From Congeria kusceri (lineage: Eukaryota; Mollusca; Bivalvia; Myida; Dreissenidae), in assembly GCA_027627225.1 (NCBI GenBank), contig CM051028.1, positions 15,347,201 to 15,411,200 of the forward strand: a DNA stretch of 64,000 bases. Direction: 5' to 3'. Below, one piece after another: positions 55,501 to 64,000 of this stretch. The notes under the pieces were generated by a model. That model made no database searches. It was not told the DNA's origin and worked only from the letters and a program-made list of their open reading frames with translations. The position numbers and the translations under genes were made by a program. Position 1 is the first letter of the stretch. Each line of letters opens with the position of its first letter.

Positions 55501-58500
55501 TTCCGCCAGTGGGTGGGGATCGGATGCTCGCAGCTCTTCCCCGCTGTCGGCTGCAGCCAGGGGCCGGCGTCCTTCAAGGTCTCGTGGCCGAGATCTGACG
55601 CGGTTCCGGCGTTCAACATGCTCACAGTAAGTAGGGAGATACTTAAAACCATGAAAGTTTGACTGGAAATATCTAGGATCAGAAAAGGTAAAGTAGGGAG
55701 ATACCTAGGACCACAAAAGGCAAAGTATGGAGATATGTAGGATTATGAAAGGTAAAGTAGGGCGATATGTAGGATTATGAAAGGTAAAGTAGGGCGATAG
55801 CTAGGATAAGGAAAGGTAAAGTAGGGCGATATCTAGGATTAGGAAAGGTAAAGTAGGCAGATATCTAGGACCAGGAAAGGAAAAGTAGCGAGATATCTTT
55901 GCTTAAGAAAGATAAAGTAGGGAGATATCTTAGATCAGGAAAGGTAAAGTAGGGATATATCTAGGATCATGAAAGCAAAGTAGGAAGATATCTATAGGAT
56001 TAGTAAAGGCAAAGTATGGAGATATAGGACCAGAAAAGGCAAAGTAGAGAGATATCTAGGATAATGAAAGGTAAAGTAGAGAGATATCTAGGATCAGGAA
56101 AAGTGAAGTAGAGAGATATCTAGGATCAGGAAAGTAAAAGTAGGGAGATATATAGTATTATGGATGATAATGTAGGGAGATGTCTTAAATCAGGAAAGGT
56201 AAAGTAGAAAGATACCTAGGATCGGGAAAGATAATGTATGTTGATATGTGTTAATGTGAACAACTGAACATATATTTGTTTGATGTGATTTGAAAACATT
56301 CGGTTAATTTCTGTGGAATCACTAATATTCGCGGTGGTCTTATTTTCGCGCTTTACGCGCTCCAGCCATTGCGCGAATTTATGACCACCGCGAATATTTA
56401 CAGATTTCGTAGAGTAGCAACACCTTGGGAGCATACACTTTCGTTCAAATGCACGTCGGTAATCGTTCATAAATATACGCGCATAGGCCTATATGTTACG
56501 ATGCGAATGTTCTTAATGAACTTTTTTGAATGTTTTCTTCATCGGCTTGATAATGATTAATGAATTCATTTTTTTTCTTTCAACTTAAATTGTTGGCGTT
56601 TTCGTACATTTAAATGCGGTCATACACTGCAGATCCGGTATATCGCGGTTAATACAATGAGTAAAAGGAACATTAAGATTTTACTTTTCACAAGTTGATC
56701 TTTTGGGTTGAGAATTAGCGCCCGCGAAGTGGAGCCGAAAATAATATTTAAATTGGCACTTAATTAAAAAAAAGTGTCAGATTGACATATTGTATCTACC
56801 GTCTTGCCTAAAACTGCGACCACTGTTGTCAAGACCGAAAATAAAATATTGTTTGTGTCCTCTCCCGCAACCCATGCTAATGAAGGGTGGGTCGTTCGGT
56901 CGGAAAATAGTTTATTTGTGTACACAATAAGTCATTTTCATTCATGTTTTCCTTATGTTCGAAATGTTACGTTATAGTATTAATTCTTAATATTTTCGTT
57001 GTAGTAATACTATGTTCTAATTACCTTACAATAATTTATCAAAATTTAACAAGCAATAACATACGTTAAAAACAAGAGCGTTAGTAATAAAAACCTGTTA
57101 AAACTAAGGAGTAATAGCGTGACGTTGCAATTTGCCGGGCATCCAAAACAGAACGCTGTTAGCAACAGCCATAGCAACAGTGACTGTCAAACTGCGGCTA
57201 GCAGTTTGCAGCTGAAAAACGTATTACACGCTTAGCACGTGGATAGTGTTTAAAAGCATCAATCTGTAATACTGTATCTGAACAACGCAAATGTTAGAGC
57301 ATAAATGAATTAGCATTCTATGGAAATAAACAAATAGGACTTTGTTCATTCATAAAAAGAAAGCCACACAACATTTTTGATAAACTAAAATAAAAAGAAA
57401 AGGCGCTGAAGTTTATTTAATTTCATTTTTTACAAGGACTTTAGTTCCACTAACGTTCATTCTAATGTTGCCACAGCCAAAGTTTCTGCACAGTCCTAAT
57501 CGGTGTGCAGTGATGAGTTTGAATAACACTTTCGTTAATTATTACTAGATCTAGTGTTTTTTTAAAAACAAAATAACAAAATAAGACGTTTGACGCGATC
57601 AGTTTGTTGAGTTAAATGTCTTCGTAATTTATATTCTTAGTAAGCGGTTCCTTTCACCAGAATTCACCAAAATTATATTTATTTATAATTATTTATTTAT
57701 TTACTATTTTAATGTGTAGTAATTTGTTACAAACGCGGCTATTAAGAAACACGCATATCTATAACAAAACACATACCTAACGATAATGGACACTTGGTGC
57801 ATAAAGGCGAGTTTGTTCATTGTCGGTGGGCGTTCTTTGTCTTTAAAACAAAACATGCATATGCGAGCGGAAATGGTTTCGCTCTACAATCTGACACTGA
57901 ATGTTGTGGTGTCCTTTTTTATAAACGCATGTGTCAAAATACGCCGAATTACGCGTTACCGAGAACTGTCTGTTTAAAGTCATTTTATAAGCGTCTTTTG
58001 AAAGTAAGATTTGTTCACGCTATTGGATTCTTTTTAAGGATTCGCACCCCGCATTTTCACACACAAATAAAATAAAATATTGTTTTCTTTGGTCTATAAA
58101 TGTTTTTGGGTCGCGGCGATTTTGCTTGGTCGGTCGCGGGAGGGGAAACAAACAATATTTTATTTTAGGCCCAATTAAGAGCCTAATCCGGTACTAATAT
58201 AAGTGTTTAGTACAACAAACAAGCTGTCACAATAGGACCCTTTCATTGGCGTTCTGTCTGGTTGGTCGTTTTATTGCATAACTGAAACATATTTGGTGTA
58301 AAAAACAATGTTCGTATTTTATAAAAAAAATTCAAAATCGTAGTTGCGCGAAATTAAGACCGCGCGAACATGTCCGCGATCGCAAGTGCGCGAAATTTGT
58401 ACCCCGCGAATTCAAGTGATTTCACAGTATTTAAAGGTCTATTTTAAGGAATGTCTGGCCTCTCCATTGGGTTTTCCACTTTGTGTATGGTCCACCATAA

Positions 58501-61500
58501 AATCTCTTATCAGTATCTGCAATCTTTTGCTCAGCTGACTGAGCAATGGCGGAGCGCACTGTTTCAATTGCAGCAGTTTATTGATCTTAGCTGATATGTG
58601 TCGCCACACTGTGACCACAGAGGGTGCCAATACACAGGGTACAATACCCCCCGGGGGTGGGGGGGGGGGGGTCAAATAAAGAAGGATTAAACTAGGCCTT
58701 TAAAAACTGATTTTTCATACGTGAAATTATTTTCTTAACGACAAGCAGCCATTGAAGATATGTTTTGTTCTGTTTCTGCTCCTAAATGTTTAAAATGTCC
58801 GTTACATGTATTGATCAAATGTGTACAGTGAAGTCCGCACAGGCTAATCCGGGACGACACTTTCCGCTTTCATGGTATGTTCTGTTTCAAGGAAGTCTCT
58901 TCTAAACCTAAATCCACTGTAGGCAGAAAGTGTATATATTGTTTGAAGGCCTCATTGTAATAGGATTGCCATTATTTCATTGTACTTATCCCTTTGTATC
59001 ATTGTGTTGTCTTAATGATATAAGCATTAAACAAAAAACAGGTGCCGCCACCAGGTACCGAATCTACGACCAGATTTCAACATTCATTTTGTGCTAGAAA
59101 TATTTGATGCCCTATTCTGCGACAAATGCAAAATACAATTTGTTTGAAAACCGTTTGTATAACATAGAAAACACCGGGGTATATCGGTTCTGTTGCAGCT
59201 CCATACCTCGTTGTCAAACTGGCTGGGATTCCGCAATATCGACCGTGATGACGTCAGCAACATTCTGACCATGGTTGCCCATGACGACAAACCCAGGGCA
59301 GGGTTCAACGTCCAGGCCCCTAGGCCCCTGGATCGAGGTAGGGCACTGTTATATGACAAGTAGTGACCACGGGAGATGCGTTGTTGTTCTTTGTTGTGAA
59401 GCTGTCTTCAGCCAACTTTTGGCCTACATAATCCACTCATTGTGTTGCAGAAAACAAGATATACTTATAGTAGTCGCGAGTGAAAATAAAATTTCAGTTA
59501 TTGTAGTGGTTAATATTAGTAAACTTTTCATAAAATAAAGTGATTTAAGTTATACCATATATGATGGCAAACTGTTAATAAAAGTAAGTTATGATGGATT
59601 TTTATTACGTATTTTTGCAAAGTTTCCTCGTCCTTATATGTACGTACACGTATTACTATGTCTAAAGTTAAGTTGTTAATGAAATGGAAGTGTGAAAATA
59701 AAACAATTATTATGTTGCAAAAAAAAAAAACAGAACTGTTTTGATAGAAAGGGGGAGCCTACAAATTGTTGTTAATGTTCTGTGCCAAACATCCCCCGGT
59801 TTTGTTAAAGGTGAATGGCCAAGTTTCGACACTTTCGATATTTTGCAGATAAAAGTCAGTAGATTTCAATGTTGCTTATGTAAAATTTGAAAATTATTTG
59901 TTAGATGCTTAAAAACGAAGATTTTGTTCATCGGCAATTTCCGTACGCCGCTCGGTAATTTCCGCCGCCAATTTCTTGATGACGTAGTTAATCACCAACG
60001 CTCCATTAATAAGATAGGTCGCCACTATTACTTACGAAATTTCTTTAACAAAAATTGGCATTTAAGCAATTATTTTATGACAATATTTTGTTTTTAGGTA
60101 TTGTAAGTCGTTGTGCTTGCGTTCTGGTTACTTTTGACATGTCATAACAGCTATTTAAAATGAATTTTATCATATAAACAACTTCTAAATGGCACATGCA
60201 TCATTTATAAGTAGATTATACAAAATTTTGTCATCTTGCCTTGAATGATTGGCAGGTTGTACACGACCCCTAATTATTCATGTGACAAAGAGGATGTTGT
60301 TTTGATAATTGGATACCCCTCTTACAGATGTGCGAGAACCCTTTCACAGTTTGCTAAGTGTAATGACTATAATTATTAACATCTACAAAAGGAATAGGTT
60401 CGTGTAGTGAACGTATATGAATGTGAAGTATTTATGTGTCTTTTTCAATGTGTCATGCACGAAAAATAAAAAACATACCTATTTCATGATGTTTCACATA
60501 GAAAAAGCATATACATGTGATATGCTGACGCACATACATGCCGACAATTTATGTATTGTTTCATTTGCTGTTGAACAACCGATCAGCATGTTACTGTACT
60601 TTTTTTGTTAGTGTCGCCAATACTGTGATTTATTTCAAGCGTTTTCAGCAACAGACTGTGTATTATTATATTAACATCATCCTTTACAATATTGTACAAC
60701 TTAAAAGTTGGGTATCTTATATAGCCATAAATCAGAATTATGTTAAACATTTGTATTAAAATAAACATTAATAGGGCTTTGAAAAACATTAAAACACATC
60801 ATGAAAATGCTGTTATTTTTTTATTCCTTTTGATTACGTATACAAAAACGCTGCATTTTTGCTTATTTCGTATTGTTTATATTTGAATTTAAATCGCAAA
60901 TGCATAAGGTTGAAATAATTCAACAAATTAGAGTACATTTAAGTCCAGTATAATTAAATGATTCGTCAACCTATCAACCAATCAGCAATCAGGATTTGCC
61001 ATGCCCAAAACTTGGCAAACCTTCATATTACTTTTGACACGATGTTGTGTAGGAATACACACGATATTGTCATCGTTGTTTGTCGGGGCCATAAACATTG
61101 TGATCTCGGTCGTGGTGACAGCAGGAAGCCCACACAACTAAGAATCCATTTCCATTGATCTCAAAGATAAAATATTTTAATCATTTGTCTAGTAGTTAAG
61201 ATTAAACATTATTGATAAGTTGATGGCACAAACTGGCACTAAGTAAACGATCCCTACAGAAGATGTCTAAGATAAAGACTATGTGTAGTCTATTTTTATC
61301 AAATATTGCCAAATATTGACATTAGAATATGTTTTTTTTTAAACCTACATTTATCTGACACAACATACTTAATATAAATTGTGTTTTATGATATTGTAAC
61401 TTAGTGAAAAAACCCGAGTTTTACAGTTATTTTTTTAGTGTATATATAAAACATTTAAAGCGTTGAGAAGAATATACGTCACATCCGGTTTGGAACAAAA

Positions 61501-62209
61501 TGGCGTATCGATAGAAATATGCGCAAAATCCTGTTGTCTTTTATGCTATAGCGGCTTATAAACGCGTTATTTATGAAATCTGATACGAGAAGTTGATTTG
61601 TTATGGCTAAAACTATATTACTCTAGAATAAATAAAATTTGTTAAAATCTTGACCCTTCACCTTTAATAGAAGTCCAATAACGTTATTCATATTTACAAT
61701 TTATTGTCAATTACTTTCAAAAATGTGTGCATGCATGTATGACATGATCAACTATCTCTGCAACCACTACTACATGTACCTGTTTAAACACTCTCAGTCT
61801 TAACGTTGAAGACTCTTAATGCTATTTTTTTTTACATTTCCATATTGAAAAATAACATCCATGATCAATATAAGTATTGTATGATCTCTTAAATGGAATC
61901 GTGAACACAGCCTTTCAAGAAAAGCAATATCTTAAACCACCAATTGTTAGTTTGTATAATTATTAATTAAACAAAGACTGCACGCACGTTTGAACACACC
62001 AATATTTGATATATAATACCCGCGTTGGTGTTTGTTTTCAGATCACAACTACTTCGAAATAGAACTTCTTACACGGGTAGATGAGAACTTCGGTCCGTCC
62101 ATAGGCCTCACCCCCGGCTTCACCAGTAAATTCCAGTACCCGGGCTGGAAATTCAACACCATTGGTTACCATGCCGACGACGGCAGGTTTTACAACGACT
62201 GTGGTGACA
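52535..62209 (+). CDS. SPRY/B30.2 domain protein, SPRYD3-like; first five coding exons, 3' part beyond the window
   Basis: Coding exons are 52535-52715, 54833-55015, 55421-55626, 59199-59337 and 62042-62209 (292 codons so far); acceptor/donor sites are good except the weak acceptor before 54833 and the GTCTGA donor at 55016. All phases agree (1,1,0,1,1). The first exon starts at 52516 and has an in-frame TAG before ATG 52535. SPRY domain 1 spans residues about 48-178: GRFFEVELLQ, GQVAPRFGG, HGYGAKGDKITLYLED, FFLNGRLVFRQW, LFPAVG, FKVSWP. A linker 183-235 follows. SPRY domain 2 starts at 238: NYFEIELL, PSIGLTP, PGWKFNTIGYHADDGRFYND. The PGWxxxxxxYHADDG phrase is characteristic of the SPRYD3/RanBP9-like group; domain 1 lacks it. 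SPRY domains bind proteins; the partner is unknown. Intron positions after ELL..D in exon 1 and in the YxxxG region recur in the two domains. Introns are swollen with repeats. Confidence 0.75.
53221..54480. mobile_element. ~1.26-kb TIR element, family A copy 1, in SPRY gene intron
   Basis: The left end 'agttccatttctgctctcct' followed by 'agggtcggtaggtagg' is matched in inverse by the right end 'agggtcggtcgggagaccag' followed by 'aaacgg' and a G-run (54462-54478). The interior at 53500-53710 ('tctaattaccttgcaatcat', 'gccgttagtaataaacatag', 'caacggttgtcggtttgact') is homologous to 56995-57200 in the other copy. No coding capacity. Confidence 0.65.
54487..54780. repeat. 30-bp tandem repeat immediately upstream of a SPRY exon
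   Basis: About nine units of TTTTGCAGCTAACTTTCAGA + TGAATCGATG type. Because 30 is divisible by three, the array is open in several frames (NFQMNRCFAA repeats). It stops about 50 bp before the acceptor at 54832; the units themselves contain TTTTGCAG and TTTCAG, i.e. acceptor-like words. Confidence 0.92.
55627..56235. repeat. ~32-bp minisatellite beginning at a splice donor
   Basis: About 19 units of GGAAAGGTAAAGTAGGGAGA + TATCTAGGATCA. The exon-intron junction at 55626/55627 reads CTCACA|GTAAGTAGGGAGATACTT, so the first 15 intron bases are already a repeat unit. Most units retain AAGGTAAAGT, a donor-like word. Confidence 0.93.
56236..56835. other. Intronic, one inverted repeat
   Basis: At about 56325-56400 'aatattcgcggtggtcttat' and 'tgaccaccgcgaatattta' face each other across 'cgcgctttacgcgctc', making a hairpin-forming palindrome. 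Otherwise nothing. Confidence 0.45.
56836..58172. mobile_element. ~1.34-kb TIR element, family A copy 2, in SPRY gene intron
   Basis: Left end AAATAAAATATTGTTTGTGT then CCTCTCCCGC; right end GCGGGAGGGGAAACAAACAA then TATTTTATTTTAGGCCC is its inverse. Inside both ends lies a 'ggtcg(t)tcggtcgg' box. It shares interior sequence with 53221-54480. The 93-aa ORF 57794-58075 in it has no recognisable domain and is probably chance. Confidence 0.75.
58173..59198. other. Intronic, with a G-run and a MITE fragment
   Basis: Carries 'ccccgggggtgggggggggg' at about 58649-58670 and a partial MITE at 58831-58933. The last 40 bases form the acceptor region of the exon at 59199. Confidence 0.4.
58831..58933. 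mobile_element. Dreissenid-type MITE, copy 5, internal fragment
   Basis: Only the middle survives: 'gtccgcacaggctaatccgg', 'gacgacactttccgctttca', 'tggtatgttctgtttcaagg', 'aagtctcttctaaacctaaa', 'tccactgtaggcagaaagtg'. Both terminal inverted repeats are missing. Confidence 0.85.
59338..62041. other. SPRY gene intron, nothing else recognised
   Basis: 2.7 kb of AT-rich sequence. Only small ORFs (e.g. 60417-60611, 60538-60759) without protein character, an A-run at 59719-59731, and no element with clear ends. Confidence 0.4.
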
Positions 62210-62341
62210 GTGAGTCCGCCATGATTGTTTTCTTGTGATACATCTTTTAGAAAAAGTTATTTCGGATATTAAAGGGACTTGTTCACAGTTTTTCGTACTT
62301 ATGTCATTAAACGTCTTAACTGCAAAAACTAAATTAAATTA

Positions 62342-63745
62342 AAAAGAAATGTCTTTAAAAAAGACAATGGGCGATTAAATTAATATTGAAATGTCATTAT
62401 TTTGCCCTTAATATAATACAAGAGGACCAAGATGATCGGTTACGTGACTTCTCAGACCCCATATTTTTCTGTCCCTATTAAGGAGACTTCTCGGACACCA
62501 GCTTTTTCGGTCCCTACTAAGGAGACTTCTCGGAAACTCGATTTTTCGGACACCATAAGAATACGTATCGACCCCAAAATTAATTTGAGATAAACTCAAT
62601 CGTTTTTAATATCAGTACCGTGAATTAACCGATCATATACCGCCCATGTTTTCACCAGTGATACACGAAGAAGCTAAATACTAGTACTATTCGTAAACAT
62701 AATTGATACAGGAATTTGTCAGGCAAATTGAACAAATTAACATTGTCAGAAAATAACAACGGGAATGAATAAAAATTATTATATATATCAGACAAGTGCT
62801 AGTAAGTTATCTTAAATAATATACTGTATGTATCATTAGTAGGTCACATAGTGTATTCATGCTAAGCAAATGAAGTTAAAGTAACGTGAATAACGTTTCG
62901 ACGTATTACGAGATTTCTTTCTTTCACCACATTTTACTGATAGAAAGATGTTTAACATTTTTATAGATAGAATAAGAAAGGTGCACTTATAAATAGTTCT
63001 TAATAAAACGCAGCCACAATTCACATATAAATTAACATGCGCATTAAGTTTATAAATTCCCCATTTATTGAAATTATCGGTTTTAGGATTCTCCGGACGC
63101 TAATTGATGCGTTTGCACAGCTTTACAGCGCGCTATTTTTTGAATGATTCTCCTGCTAGAGTTGTACTGGCTAGAATTATTTTACGGGGACGGCAGTCGG
63201 TTACAGTGTACAATAATATTTTTATACAATGATAAAATAATAGGAAATACAATCTCAATCAAATTTGCTAATATTTGTTTTGCTTACTTATCAGAAAAAT
63301 ACCAGAAATTTACCACTTTATATTTTGTGCTTGCGAGCTCAACTTGTACGTTGTAACCGACTGTCGTCCCCGTGAATTGTAGCATTGTAATTGCTATTAA
63401 TAGAGCACGCCGATTATGTAGGTTAAACAATTATGTGAATGAATATAACATTCTGGTCATGACATACAATGTGTAAAATTGTTCATAATTATGTTCGTTT
63501 CTAGAGGGTATTCGAAAATATGTTAATAACTTTATTTTAATCGCTTATGTAAACAATTATGTAAATTTTAATACCCAAAAGTATGAAACAGTTATTGGTA
63601 TACATTAAAGCAATGTTTTTAAGTTTGCATTTCCTAAAATTAGAAAATTTGCCCAATTCTATTGGCACTCAATTGTCCCGCTGCATAATTATCGCAAGAA
63701 ATCTAGGTTAAAAGTGATCTTAGACAGCTACGCCGAAAAAAGCTC
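62342..63745. mobile_element. ~1.4-kb non-coding dispersed repeat, copy 2
   Basis: Diverged full-length partner of 40001-41510 in the same orientation. The match is clearest at both ends ('aagaaatgtctttaaaaaag' and 'ttagacagctacgccgaaaa') and around 'ttcgacgtatt', 'ccatttattgaaatt'. It lies in the SPRY gene intron after the exon at 62042-62209. Confidence 0.75.
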
Positions 63746-64000
63746 ACACATTATATCAGGAAAAGCATAAATAAAGAGACAAAAGATGGTGATTCCAACG
63801 GGGCTCGAATCTACGTCTACTCAAGCATAAGTGTCTAGTATGTACATTGATGTGTACTTTTAAAGTGACCTGTTGACAGATGGACGAATTGACAATTTTT
63901 AAAGGAAATTTGTCACAGATTCCAAAAATAAAAGACCAACTTGTATACAGAGGAGCGAAATAACACTACTGACATAGGAATATACTGTTAATACCGTTTC
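63746..64000. other. Window end, presumably SPRY gene intron
   Basis: No further SPRY exon is recognisable before the edge. Confidence 0.3.

Noticed and set aside
57786..58075. Overlapping 63- and 93-aa ORFs
   Set aside because: They lie inside a TIR element without transposase motifs and without good start context.

Overview
The window reads as AT-rich, intron-rich, non-coding-dominated animal nuclear DNA from a bivalve mollusc, most likely a freshwater dreissenid mussel. The grounds are a recognisable bivalve-type MITE (about 240 bp, ends GAGGCGCGTCGTGGGAAA, at least five copies), tandem-array elements that all begin AACAAGAG(CTGT), a tRNA-headed SINE, and spliced genes with GT-AG introns. 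The species is inferred from remembered repeat sequence, not from a search. There is no bacterial gene organisation, so operons and ribosome binding sites do not apply.

Layout. 1-732 is one end-to-end copy of a Helentron-like array element. At 821-905 lies the last coding exon of an unidentified + strand gene. 2-7.3 kb is packed with MITEs and a ~150 bp tandem array. 8707-8925 (-) is a compact 72-aa membrane protein gene. 9.7-13.9 kb holds an apparently intact DNA transposon whose 852-aa transposase (10330-12888, -) has DDE-like acidic motifs and a C-terminal Tudor/chromo-like domain, flanked by repeated AACGTATCTGATG boxes. 14.47-17.16 kb is a spectacular minisatellite (24-bp, then 28-bp units) that flips strand five times and contains a near-perfect 41-bp-arm hairpin. 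18-27.4 kb is repeats (array elements, SINE, MITEs, a 1-kb TIR element) with one orphan minus-strand coding exon at 20449-20555.

28090-31851 (+) is a complete five-exon TMED10 (p24 delta) gene, 206 aa, ending in the family's KKLIE-type tail. At 36422-37065 (+) two tiny single-pass membrane proteins lie 272 bp apart: a 69-aa mitoregulin-like microprotein and a 53-aa partner; they look like a tandem pair. A five-unit, 92-bp alternating repeat follows at 37609-38068. 38-51 kb is mostly repeats (two long non-autonomous copies, a 390-bp tandem, 26-bp minisatellite) plus an orphan exon at 41931-42111.

51.1 kb to the right edge is the 5' part of a SPRY/B30.2-domain gene (SPRYD3-like): an untranslated exon carrying a 19-codon uORF, then coding exons at 52535-52715, 54833-55015, 55421-55626, 59199-59337 and 62042-62209. 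Splice phases match throughout and the gene continues beyond the window. Its introns hold a 22-bp array, two diverged copies of one TIR element, a 30-bp array, a ~32-bp minisatellite that appears to have grown out of a splice donor, and a copy of the 40-kb repeat. The genes look unrelated in function (secretory cargo receptor, mitochondrial microproteins, SPRY adaptor). The most unusual material is the microprotein pair, the transposon and the strand-switching minisatellite.
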